A stretch of 64,000 bases of DNA from NCBI RefSeq assembly GCF_040183065.1, contig NC_091125.1, positions 130,272,621 to 130,336,620 of the forward strand, given 5' to 3'. Both the position numbers and the translations under genes were made by a program. The stretch comes from Periplaneta americana. Taxonomy: Eukaryota > Arthropoda > Insecta > Blattodea > Blattidae. The notes beneath the pieces are model-generated. The model ran no database searches and was not told the DNA's origin. It was given only the letters and a program-made list of their open reading frames with translations. This document shows positions 42,556-52,336 of the stretch, piece by piece. Numbering within the stretch: the stretch's first letter is position 1; each line of letters opens with the position of its first letter.

Positions 42556-43812
42556 TTTATTTTAGCTGGCAGAGTTAAGGCCGTAAGGCCTTCTCTTCCA
42601 CTCAACCAGCAAAATGTATACATACATATGTATAAACTTACAAAGAATTCAACAATTTGATTTAGGTAAGAGCTACATGTATACAAGAGCTATTTACGAA
42701 TTAAACAACAAAATACTATGAACTATTAATTAAACACTGAAATACAAACTATGTAGCAGAATTAAGCTAAAATACATAGAATGTTAATATATTTCAAATA
42801 ATGTTAGATAATAGAAAGAGATTATTATGAGACAATTTTGAAAATACAGCACTATCAAGATGCATGTCTAAAGGAAGGAGTAACAATGTAGACAGTGATA
42901 GTTTAAGTCAGTATGATTGGAGTGAAATGCTAAGAAGATTATCTTTTAAGCTGTTTTTAAGTGTTTATTGTCTTGCAGCCCCTAATACTTTGTGACAGGG
43001 AATTCCATTGTCGCGAGGTGGATACTGTAAAAGATGATGAATAACGAGATGTTCTATGAAGAGGTATACTTAACGCGCCACAGATAAGTGATCTGGTATT
43101 TACGTCGTGGTTAGAGTATAGATAAGAGAAACGAGACGAAAGGTAATTTGGTGTTGAAGTGTGCAGAATTCGAAAGAGCAATGACAAGGAGTGCAAAGTT
43201 CTACGTTCTTTAAGTCGGAGCCACGAAAGACTTGCGTCGGATGTTGCATACGTATCTGACGCACATATTCTGAACTCGCTGTAACTCGACTGACAGTTCA
43301 GAACTTAGGTCACTTAACAAAACGTCACAATAATCGAAATGCGGCATTACTAGGGTAGGTTTCAGTTGCTGGGGCAAGAAGTTTCTTAAGCGACTCAAAC
43401 AGTGAATGGAGGAACAGATTTTTTTATCGTTTCTTTAACTTGAAAATTCCAATTTAGATTATTATCGAAAAAAGAAGCCAAGATTTTTTTACGACAGATG
43501 AATAAGGGATTAGCCATTAGTCACTCAGCTGAGTGCGCTCCTTATATAATGGCACTTGACTTGAAATATAAACGTCAACGTATATGCCCAACTTGGAATC
43601 AGGCCACGAAAGGGAAATAACACTGTAGGGGGAGAATTCGGTCCGGTGCTGTGGATTGAATTCGGCGTAGCTCAGTGGTCAGAGCGCTTGGTACGTAGAA
43701 CCAAGGACCCGGGTTCGATCCCCGCCGCTGGAGCGAATTTCTCTCCTCAAATATTAATTGTCACTATAACAGATATTATTCTTTCGGACCAATTAATACC
43801 ATCTTTAGTAAA
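42250..43812. mobile_element. Element with a tRNA-like module in each inverted arm, copy Y (interrupted)
   Basis: The left arm 42250-42422 and right arm 43589-43761 are inverted copies over 173 bp, both from ACAATTAATATTTGAGG to CCAAGTTG on their own strand, each with the complete tRNA-like module. The core (CTAGCAGTGCAT... GCGGAATCCCGGCCATTA / CCATTAGTCACTCAGCTGAG...) is split by a CR1-like LINE at 42497-43505. Without the LINE the element is about 550 bp. The right tail (CAGATATTATTCTTTCGGAC) matches copy X. Confidence 0.78.
42497..43505 (-). mobile_element. CR1-like LINE with (ATT)n tail, longest copy
   Basis: The - strand gives MPHFDYCDVLLSDLSSELSV, LQRVQNMCVRYVCNIRR (43370-43240), then after a frameshift HSLSLLFRILHTSTPNYLSS, RTSRYSSSFTVSTSRQWNSL and SIRGCKTINT. 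The 3' UTR and ATT tail (42499-42554) match 15300-15908 almost base for base. This is the post-RT C-terminal region of a CR1/L2-type LINE. Confidence 0.85.
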
Positions 43813-43921
43813 TTAAACCTACGCAGAACACATCACAAACTCCAATCACAGCTGCAGCAACATAGACAACAACATGAAAATACTACACATCCAGCCAAAA
43901 AAAAACTAGCAACTTGACACA

Positions 43922-44621
43922 CAGGAGAATCGAGAAAGGTACACAACGCAGAATTGCACGCATTGTATTCTTCACCTCATATAATTAGCCTAATAATCCG
44001 TGGCGCTACAGCCCGTGAAGGGCCTAGACCTACCAGCCGGCTGCTTGCCTCACGCCCACATGCCGAAGCAGAGGTGGACGATCATCCAACGAGAATGGAG
44101 GTATCGTGTGGTTAGCACGATGATCCCCCCAGCCGTTATAGCTGACTTTCGCAACCGGATTTCGCTACCTATCGTAGCTCCCCAAGTGCATCACGTTGCT
44201 GGGTGGGCACCGGTCCCATACACTGGCCGAAATTTCATGAGAAAATTTCTTCCCCCATGAGGACTCGAACCAGTTCTCATTCCGTAACGCGAGTCCTAGG
44301 CAGGATGCCTTAGACCACTAGATCTACGCCAAGGCGCGGGACTACCTTATATAATTAGGAGCATTAAATCCAGACGTTTGAAATGGGCAGGGCATGTAGC
44401 ACGTATGGGCGAATCCAGAAATGCATATAGTGTTGGGAGGCCGATGGGAATAAGACCTTTGGGGATGCCGAGACGTAGATGGGAGGATAATATTAAAATG
44501 GATTTGAGCGAGGTGGAATATTATTGTAGAGACTGGATTAATCTTTCACAGGATAGGGCTTATGTGAGGGCGGCAATGAACCTCCGTGTTCTTTAAAAGT
44601 CTTGTGTAAGTAAGTCAGTAA
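43922..44621 (+). mobile_element. RTE-like LINE 3' part, split by a SINE
   Basis: LINE sequence runs to TTCACCTCATATAATTAG (43989) and resumes at ATATAATTAGGAGCATTAAA (44348), then continues LKWAGHVARMGESRNAY, RRRWEDNIKMDLSEVEY and a TAAG tail. The interrupting SINE lies at 43991-44345. Confidence 0.85.
43991..44345 (-). mobile_element. tRNA-derived SINE inside a LINE
   Basis: Flanked by ATATAATTAG on both sides. The - strand head reads CCTTGGCGTAGATCTAGTGG, CTAAGGCATCCTGCCTAGGA and GGTTCGAGTCCTC (box B), followed by a body of about 270 bp (complement of CCCGTGAAGGGCCTAGACCT). Confidence 0.85.
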
Positions 44622-44944
44622 TTTCTATCTAGGATTCTATCCTGTCTCATCATAAATATTAATTCGCACCCTGACTACGGCATCTACTGTCCAAAAGTGA
44701 AAAGCACACGATGGCAACATTGTACAAACAACCAAGTCAGTGGTGGATCGTAACCGTACATTCGCAATTATCTCTCAAACGGTTCTTTTGCGAACCCAAG
44801 TTTACTAAGACTTCTTTGCCTCTACTTTTGTCTACTGTTTACTAGATTTTTGTCTATTGAGTTTGCGCTATCGCTTCTGATACGCGATGTACAATTTTAG
44901 AATAAATCATAATTTGAATGAATTTCTATTTCATAGAAGGAAAT
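44622..44944. other. UGT 5' flank, no exon recognised
   Basis: No TATA box or untranslated exon could be fixed. The region should hold intron sequence if the conserved acceptor just before the ATG is used. Confidence 0.4.
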
Positions 44945-44975
44945 AATACAATTCCATATCTTGTTCCCAATGCAG
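44945..44975 (+). promoter_or_regulatory. Conserved splice acceptor before the UGT start codon
   Basis: ATCTTGTTCCCAATGCAG ends at 44975, 10 bp before the ATG, and is conserved at the - strand UGT exon. It implies that transcription starts at an upstream untranslated exon not identified here. Confidence 0.55.
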
Positions 44976-44985
44976 GGGATCTATT

Positions 44986-45138
44986 ATGGAATTCCACATT
45001 GCTACACTGGCTGCCATACTGCTCATTCTGCCCGCTCTGGAGGGAGCCAGAATCCTGGCACTCATGAACATGGCATCATCCAGCCACACGTACTTCAGTA
45101 GGACCCTGAGTCGAGCTCTAGCCAGGAGAGGACATCAG
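44986..45138 (+). CDS. UDP-glycosyltransferase, coding exon 1
   Basis: Fifty-one codons from ATG 44986 to the donor CAG|GTAACG (phase 0). Residues 1-20 (MEFHIATLAAILLILPALEG) are a signal peptide. ARILALMNMASSSHTYF follows, with His34 at the position of the UGT catalytic base, then SRALARRGHQ. It joins VLEISPD of exon 2 without a break. UGTs are ER-membrane enzymes with the catalytic part in the lumen; they conjugate sugar from a UDP-sugar (in insects mostly UDP-glucose) to lipophilic compounds, serving detoxification and pigment, hormone or odorant turnover. The substrate cannot be told from sequence. A reading through the donor stops at 45174. Confidence 0.9.
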
Positions 45139-45307
45139 GTAACGAGGCAGGATTTCTGCGGCATATTTGAATAAATGCTTGGCTTAGCACGTACAGTGCA
45201 TTACTTATTTCTCTATCGCTTGTTCATGTAAAAACATATATTTCTAAATACGCATTTGCGTAAGTAGAGAGATACAAGAACAAAGCTATGGAGGAAGACA
45301 TATGTGT
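45139..45307 (+). other. UGT intron 1, first part
   Basis: Intron 1 spans 45139-49585 (4,447 bp) with GT-AG ends. This first part is unremarkable; the remainder is filled by the repeats listed next. Confidence 0.6.
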
Positions 45308-45836
45308 ATTTAGAATCTTGGTGGTTCATAATTTAATTTACAGTTGGTTACAGTTATATTTAAAATCTTGGTGGTTCATAATATAATTTACAGGTAATCA
45401 CAGTTATATTTTAAATCTTGATGGTTCGTAATATAATTTACAGGTGATCACAGTTATATTTTAAATCTTGGTGGTTCATAATATAGCCTAATTTACAGGT
45501 GATCACAGTTATATTTTAAATCTTGATGGTTCGTAATATAATTTACAGGTGATCACAGTTATATTTTAAATCTTGATGATTCGTAATATAATTTACAGGT
45601 GATCACAGTTATATTTTAAATTTTGGTGGTTTGTAATGTAATTTACGGGTGATCACAATTATATTTTAAATCTTGGTGGTTCGTAATGTAATTTACAGGT
45701 GATCACAGTTATATTTTAAATCTTGGTGGTTCATAATATAATTTACAGGTAATCACTGTTATAGTTTAAATCTTAGTGGTTCGTAATGTAATTTACAGGT
45801 GATCACAGTTATATTTTAAATCTTGGTGGTTCGAGC
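45308..45836. repeat. 50-bp minisatellite in UGT intron 1
   Basis: About 10 tandem units with the pattern ATTTTAAATCTTGGTGGTTC, then GTAATATAATTTACAGGTGA and TCACAGTTAT. Units differ by single substitutions (for example TGATGG or TGGTGG, CATAAT or CGTAAT); one has a 5-bp insertion (GCCTA). Most units contain TTTACAG|GTGATC, which looks like an acceptor followed by a donor. Confidence 0.93.
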
Positions 45837-46130
45837 ATTCATTCAAGTCCTTCGAAGACATATTTCTCTCGCAACTGTTTCAGAGGCGTATCACAGTCTA
45901 TTGTAATTTGCTACAGTGTTAAATATAATTACTAGTATTGCAGCATATTATTTTCAGCGTGTATGTCAGACTTTACAGATCACACTTGTTGCAAATCAGT
46001 ATTGACGTAGTTTAAATTTACGAAGTACTATGCGACCAATCAACTAAATATCTTACGTCAATCTTGACAATTGCTGAGCGCGTGTAACATTAGAGCTGCC
46101 AACTTAAGAGAGGTTAAATGTGGGAGATGG

Positions 46131-46131
<1 letters not shown>

Positions 46132-46194
<63 letters not shown>
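46132..46194. repeat. AAT microsatellite
   Basis: About 20 units in UGT intron 1. Confidence 0.95.
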
Positions 46195-46197
<3 letters not shown>

Positions 46198-46530
46198 CAC
46201 GAAAATTGAATCGGTCATTTGTAAAACCACATGAGTCACAAGTCACAGAAAATAAGTTTCAAGAAAAATAGAAAAACTATCTATAGCTAATGGATTTTAT
46301 GTTAGCTGTGTGAAATTTTTACACGCTGAACATACTTTAGTATGTCTGATTACAAAAGCATTGTATCTTAATTATCTCATTTCATACCATCTTAAAATAT
46401 GTTTAAAGTTCTTGAACTCATGTTGTTTTAACAACTCCAGTATTCTGTTACAATATGTAATGTATTGTTTGTTGCAGTGTAAAATACATAATTGTAATGC
46501 AGTTTTCAATCAATTTATATTGTTATTTTT

Positions 46531-46699
46531 ATGTATGTATGTATGTATGTATGTATGTATGTATGTATGTATGTATGTATGTATGTATGTATGTATGTAT
46601 GTATGTATGTATGTATGTATGTATGTATGTATGTATGTATGTATGTATGTATGTATGTATGTATGTATGTATGTATGTATGTATGTATGTATGTATGTA
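46531..46699. repeat. ATGT tetranucleotide array 1
   Basis: About 42 uninterrupted ATGT units. The apparent MYVC/YIHT proteins here are translations of the array. Confidence 0.97.
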
Positions 46700-46921
46700 T
46701 TTTTTTAAATATTAGTTGAACGGCATGTCCCATTACAATAAAGGTAATACTACATGCCTTGCTACCTTTATGTTTACAATATAACACATTATGTCTCGTT
46801 TCTGTCACTCTCTAGACGTATGTAGATCTGTTTTTCTGTTGTGAAAATTTGAGTCTTTCATTATATCTATTGCCTACTCTTATCTATCCTAGATTAAATT
46901 ATCCTAAGTTTACTCGTCTAA

Positions 46922-47112
46922 ATGTATGTATGTATGTATGTATGTATGTATGTATGTATGTATGTATGTATGTATGTATGTATGTATGTATGTATGTATG
47001 TATGTATGTATGTATGTATGTATGTATGTATGTATGTATGTATGTATGTATGCATGCATGCATGCATGCATGCATGTATGTATGTATGTATGTATGTATG
47101 TATGTATGTATG

Positions 47113-47142
<30 letters not shown>
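46922..47142. repeat. ATGT tetranucleotide array 2 with ATGC block
   Basis: About 55 units, with a central run of ATGC variants at about 47051-47076. It lies about 220 bp from array 1. The two may be one array split by inserted sequence. Confidence 0.97.
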
Positions 47143-47143
<1 letters not shown>

Positions 47144-47723
47144 TGTATGTATTAACACTACAATTTGGTATACACTCGGTGGCAGTGATATATAATATAC
47201 AATAATACCATTACACACAAATTCCACAATTTGGGAAATCTACGGCTGACAACTAGGATCCAGAATACAAAGCAGAGGTTAAATTAAAAATACAATATGA
47301 TTGCGGAGAGAATACGGAGCAATGATAAATTTAAAAATAAAGTACAATTTGATTTCGGAGAGACATGAGATGAAAATACATTGAAGAGTAATGAAATGAA
47401 GTAAAAAAAAAATTACATAGTATTATACAAGTGATTGTGTAAAATGGATAATAAATCTCCCAATACCATTAGACAAATTTTGTTAATGTCCTCATTACAG
47501 AAATAAAAAAATAAAATAAAATAAAATGAACCTAAATTTTACTTAAGATTCAAAATGGTTCATTTCATTCAGAAATTAAATACAAAACATCATAGCCGAT
47601 TTTAAAAAAAAGTTATTTCTGAATAAATCATTTTCAAAGCAGTGTATCACATGTTTAATGGAAATGTATGAGTACACACATATGTTTAGTTAACAATAAG
47701 TAATTAACATACATTGCATATTA
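47143..47723. other. UGT intron 1, no exon recognised
   Basis: AT-rich, no supported frame. Confidence 0.4.
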
Positions 47724-47905
47724 TCCCTCCAACAAAGGCCTGATGGGCTTAACTACACCAGAATAAATAAATAAATAAATAAATAAATATATAAATAAAT
47801 AAATAAATAAATAAATACATTTAAGTTAAGTTAAGTTAAAAAATTAAGTTAAGTTAAGTAAAATTAAATTAAGTTAAGTAAAATTAAATTAAATTAAATT
47901 AAACA
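47724..47905 (+). mobile_element. LINE 3'-tail fragment and simple repeats
   Basis: CAAAGGCCTGATGGGCTTAA then CTACACCAGAATAAATAAA is the (TTTA)-tailed LINE end on the + strand. It is followed by (AAAT)n (47763-47818) and a TTAAG/AAATT pentamer run to 47905. Confidence 0.75.
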
Positions 47906-48221
47906 CACAAACAAACAAACATCTTGACAAAGAAGTGCATAGTAGCAAATGCATCACGGTGCACCATATGAGTCCGGGACTGATGTGGTTTTGAAAGGAA
48001 CTCAATATTTTAATAGTTTATAGACTGCTTAGTAATGATCGGACTCATGTTGTTTCGACTGGAAATTATGCGCCTACCCGTAGTGCTTGCTATATTACCG
48101 GTAACTCATTTTCGTAAAAATGTGGACTCATGTGGTTTTACAAATGAGCAATTCAAATAAGCGTTCACTTCTGAATCGGAAAGTTTGTCGTATCAATACG
48201 GGAGAATGAAAGTCGAGAGCT

Positions 48222-49435
48222 AATAGGGATATCCTGAACTAGCACCAACAGATGGCGCACGTGTACTTTGAGGGATGCGCTTTGCGCGTGCATTTGTTTT
48301 TCGGTATATAAACATTGAGGATATACGTAGTGTATTAGTATATTAAATACTCTTAAAAACAACTAAAAATGGTACATTTTTGTTATGTTCCTATATGTAA
48401 AAACCAGGGAAAGCTTTTTTGTCTTCAATCAGGTCCCGAAATATTCTAAATATATGCTTTAAACCTTAAAAAATATAAGTAATTAAATTGCGCCTCGAAA
48501 GTGCTAGCTATTAAATAAAAGTAACTACTTCAGGTAAGGAATTGTTGATTACAGTTTCATTTTGGAACAGGAAAAAGAAAAATTAATGAAAACATATGCA
48601 AACTCGACAGCAAGCTATGTTAGCTTAGATTATATGCAGTAATTTTAGGAGTCTCCAAAGTTTACGCCTGCAGTAAACTCTCGATAAACTGGGATGTTTA
48701 TTATCCAGACGATCCGTAGTGAAATCCATTTCGTGAATAATGTTTTTAATGTACTATACCCTAATTATTAAAACCATGTTTTAACTTCAAAATTTCAAAA
48801 TCATCCCACATAGGCCTAGTATTCAAAATTGCATGTCTTTAACCTACGAAACGCGCGACTAATCGTGATACTACTGCGATCATATTGTATCACCCTATTA
48901 AAAATTGCATATGATCTACAGAAAAAATACAAGGAATTCAATATCGATAGTCCCTTCCCTATAAAAAAAAGCACATTGGTGGCTGCATAACCTGTTTTTA
49001 GAGTACGGTTCTTAAATACTAATGGTTAAAGAAGGCAATATTCACCTTCGACATAGTTCCTATTTTTTTATTCGTGCATCTCGTTCTCGAAGTTCTCGTT
49101 TAGATTCATGAACATTCAATTTACTCGTATCTATATTCTGCATACTGCAGATTCCCCACCCATCTAGGGGAATCGCTCAATATTATACAGGTTTACGTTA
49201 TTATTTATTGTAAATTAAATTAAATTATAAGGTAAGAAAATATTTAATTATATTAAATTATACTAGGTTATACAAAATACATAATTGTAAATATACTTTT
49301 GACACGCACAGAAAACCAACAAGCGGGAAAACGTAATCAACTGTAGCATATGACATAACATACCCCTACAACATGTTCCGCCGCATGGAACCTCCTGCCA
49401 TCTAGTGGTAAAACTTCCCATAATATATCCCTATT
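48222..49435 (+). mobile_element. Candidate P-like element with THAP-type first exon
   Basis: AATAGGGATAT...AGATGGC at 48222-48256 is mirrored by GCCATCT...ATATCCCTATT ending 49435. A TATATAAA box (about 48305-48312) precedes an ATG at 48369 with a THAP-like start. No 8-bp duplication could be confirmed and the interior is otherwise non-coding, so the class is tentative. Confidence 0.45.
48369..48449 (+). pseudogene. THAP-domain N-terminus, truncated
   Basis: Twenty-six codons: MVHFCYVPICKNQGKLFCLQ, then SGPEIF and a stop. The opening M-V-x-x-C-x4-C matches the first two zinc ligands of THAP domains, and KLFCLQSGPEI resembles the KLFR-PSDPE-R block, but the frame closes before the C-terminal C-x2-H ligands. 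THAP domains sit at the N-terminus of P-element transposases, which fits the remnant at 12.5 kb. Confidence 0.5.
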
Positions 49436-49585
49436 GCTGGTGACTCGCGCATTAGCATGGAAGTTGGTAGGCCTGTAATTTAACTACAAACCGATGTCAA
49501 AACTATAGCAGCGACCTCCTTCCGATGCGACTTGTCCCTTGACCATAAAGTAGCTATTATTTTACATTAGCTTTTTATTTTCCAG

Positions 49586-50266
49586 GTGTTGGAAATAAGC
49601 CCTGATGTGGACCCAGAGCCTACGCCCAATAGAACATCCATTCTCATGAAAGGAATATATGAAGCCATCGCAAAGCGGTTTGCTAGATACGAAGATTTTG
49701 CTGTTCTTAATTCTCTTCATCACGTTAATTCATTTTCTTTGTGGTGTGAAATTGTATGCACAGAAGAACTACAGTCAGAAGGAGCACAGGAACTATTAGG
49801 GCTATCATCAAGCGAAAGATTTGATGCTATCATCACGGACACAAGCCTAAATGAATGCTTCTATGGATTTATAAGCAAATTCGGTTCGCCTCCTGTAATA
49901 GGAATTTCGTCACATGGAATATTACCATGGACAAGTACCTTCATGGGAACTCCAGAAAATCCTTCTTACATGCCGCATTACCTTCTGCCGTACTCAAATC
50001 ACATGAATTTCATCGAAAGACTTCACAATTTTATGTTAGTTAACTATGTGAATTTTATTTACGAGTATTACGTTATTTATAATCAAGAAACCATAGCGAG
50101 GAGATATTTTAAAGAAGAGTTGGAATCGTACTGGAATCTGGAGAGGAATTTCAGTTTGTTTCTTGCCAATATTGTTTTCGGACTCGATTATCCTCGCCCA
50201 CTGTCGCCGAATGTTATTCCAGTTGGTGGAATGCACATCAAAAAAGAATACAAGCCTCTACCCAAG
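49586..50266 (+). CDS. UDP-glycosyltransferase, coding exon 2 (acceptor-domain exon)
   Basis: Acceptor TTTTCCAG|GTG at 49585/49586, donor CCCAAG|GTGATT at 50266/50267. It is 681 bp, phase 0 at both ends, 227 codons without a stop. It starts VLEISPDVDPEPTPNRTS, continuing the N-terminal Rossmann-like acceptor-binding domain. FDAIITDTSLNECFYGF carries Asp at residue 136 of the joined protein, the usual partner of His34 in the catalytic dyad. Later blocks (PPVIGISSHGILPWTS, NPSYMPHYL, MNFIERLHNF, NIVFGLDYPRPLSPNVIPVG) follow the family order, and the exon ends MHIKKEYKPLPK, just before the linker to the donor-binding domain. Reading past the donor gives only poly-Ile from a microsatellite. Confidence 0.95.
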
Positions 50267-50268
50267 GT

Positions 50269-50269
50269 G

Positions 50270-50325
<56 letters not shown>

Positions 50326-50374
50326 CATCATCATCATCATCATCATCATTATCATCATCATCGTCATCATTCAT
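50269..50374. repeat. ATT/ATC microsatellite beginning at the exon 2 donor
   Basis: After GTG the intron goes straight into (ATT)n and then (ATC)n with variants, ending near 50374. The 5' splice site context is therefore GTGATTATT. Confidence 0.95.
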
Positions 50375-50993
50375 CTCGGAAAATTTCGATTAGTGTTTGT
50401 CAAAGAAAAGATTTCATTTGTAGGATCTTGTGGCAGTGCATAGTGCTCGTCTTATGTTTTGGTAATCCTAGAGAGCCGTAAGGGCTTCTAGAGTGGATTA
50501 CAACAGACCGAGGAGTGGCTCCCTCGGATAGATGGCGCTTTGGTGAGTCGCGGAATGTGTGGTGGTGCAATGTTCGGGACAAAGGATGCAGTAGAACGCA
50601 ATCACGTGAATCGCGAACAGATGCCATCAACCTGAAGAGGCGGCGGCATATTTACAGGGAAGACGAAGGGGCGTTGCTGTTTACGCGGATTTCGTCAGAA
50701 TTGAATTCCATAGCCGAATCGATAAAATGGCACCAAGCATTGAATTACGTGCTTGCAGAGCGCTTCTAAGCACTTCAAAATTATTCCAATATAACTAGGT
50801 TGCACAGCTTGCCTACGAGCCCTTCTCTGAACGGCAAAATTTACCGTTTCCTTAAGAATTGATATTTTATTAGCTGACTCCCTGTTTTTATTAATCAACT
50901 TTTAGGAATTCTTTCCAGTGTTTTTCGCAAAGGCTGATTACTATTATGTCTATGCTAGAATCGTGCACAACCGGTTACAAAAAATAGAAATTA
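50375..50993. other. UGT intron 2, unassigned part
   Basis: Includes an 84-codon frame (50515-50769) rich in Arg/Ser with no recognisable domain. GTCGCGGAATGTG-like GC content is higher than in the flanks, suggesting an inserted sequence, but no ends were found. Intron 2 in full is 50267-55565. Confidence 0.35.
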
Positions 50994-52336
50994 TACAGGG
51001 TGTAAGGGGTATAAGTGCTGTCCTTTTAATAGTCATCGGGGAGGTACAGGATCAAAAAATGTCCATACAACATAGGGTCAAAACTTGATAGTTTTCCCAG
51101 AAAAAATACTTATTTTCTTGTTTTATTTCCGTTATACTGCTTATATCGTTAGTAAAATTACGAAAACAATTACAGCATTAGACATATCTAGCAAGGAGTT
51201 ATTATTAGTTTAAATAAATATTTGTGTTTTCTATTACGTTTTCGTGAAATTAAATAAAAATGCATGCTTAAATTTGTTAATATTCTGGCGTGAGAGACGT
51301 GGCAACGTGTTCAGCAGGCAGTACTCTGCACAGACGTAAGCACGAGTCAGCTAAGTTCAAGCTCCTCCCCTGCAGAGCGGATGGCAGTTCAGTACAGGGT
51401 ATTCGATAAACAACTGACAATGTAATTCACAGTTTAGGAATATCATATGTTATTAATTTAGGGAGAAGGTCGTCTTAATTCAAGTGAGGCAAGAAGAATG
51501 TACTGTCAACGTGTTCTCAAAGAAGGTTGCCTAATCGGCGAACTTTTGTAGCAGTTTCTCAACGAAGTCTCTTGCTCCGTTTCGAAAATCACACAACCAG
51601 AAATTTGTTTAAAAATGATACTGCTTTACGGAAGCTGGAGAGATTAAAATGTTGTATTAGAAAAACCATTATTGTTTATTTTTTAAACGTACAATAAAAA
51701 TGGAGCAATATTTTTACATAAAATATAAATTTACCATAATGTTCTATTAATGAGATTGAAAGTTTGTATTTGCTGCTCATTTTATGTATACAAAAGTATT
51801 GTCATGGTCCGCCCCTGCATTAGAAGAGAGCATCTGTTTTGTACCGTTATGTATGTATCCGCTTAAGCTGTTCTGTGTATTTCTAAACTCCCTCTTCCCC
51901 GCTTGAGCTGTACTGTGTATTTCTAAACTCCCTCCTTCCCATCTAGCAACTTTGCAAAACGTCTAATATTGTAAACTTTAATAATTAGTTAAACATTGCA
52001 AATAGAAAAAATAGTAAGGACATTTTTTCTTCCTTATGACATGAATAATCATCAGTTAAAAAAAAAAAAAAATCGACCTGGTTGGCGAGTTGGTATAGCG
52101 CTGGCCTTCTATGCCCAAGGTTGCAGGTTCGATCCCGGGCCAGGTCGATGGCATTTAAGTGTGCTTAAATGCGACAGGCTCATGTCAGTAGATTTACTGG
52201 CATGTAAAAGAACTCCTGCGGGACAAAATTCCGGCACATCTGGCGACGCTAATATAACCTCTGCAGTTGCGAGCGTCGTTAAATCATTTTTAACATTCAG
52301 TTAAAATAATGGTACTTATACCCCTTATACCTTGTA
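50994..52336. mobile_element. Inverted-repeat DNA element in UGT intron 2
   Basis: TACAGGGTGTAAGGGGTATAAG on the left mirrors CTTATACCCCTTATACCTTGTA on the right (50994-51016 and 52315-52336). The flanks are compatible with a TA or TATA duplication. No transposase was seen. A SINE (52064-52293) is inserted near its right end. Confidence 0.65.
52064..52293 (+). mobile_element. tRNA-derived SINE
   Basis: The head GACCTGGTTGGCGAGTTGGT (box A) and GCAGGTTCGATCCCGGGCCA (box B) is followed by a body with ATGTCAGTAGATTTACTGGC and a CGTCGTTAAAT end. CAGTTAAAA on both sides is the probable target duplication. Same family as 53882. Confidence 0.88.

Noticed and set aside
45139-45174. Continuation of UGT exon 1 to a stop at 45174
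   Set aside because: The GTAACG donor, the matching phase of exon 2 and the same boundary in the - strand copy support splicing at 45138.
45308-45836. CRISPR-like array
   Set aside because: Units are contiguous with no unique spacers and the context is a eukaryotic intron; it is a minisatellite.
46310-47227. Several overlapping frames encoding MYVC or YIHT repeats on both strands
   Set aside because: They are six-frame translations of ATGT arrays, open only because the repeat contains no stop.
50267-50443. C-terminal extension of UGT exon 2 with poly-Ile
   Set aside because: It is microsatellite read-through after a GT donor; exon 3 continues the conserved protein exactly.
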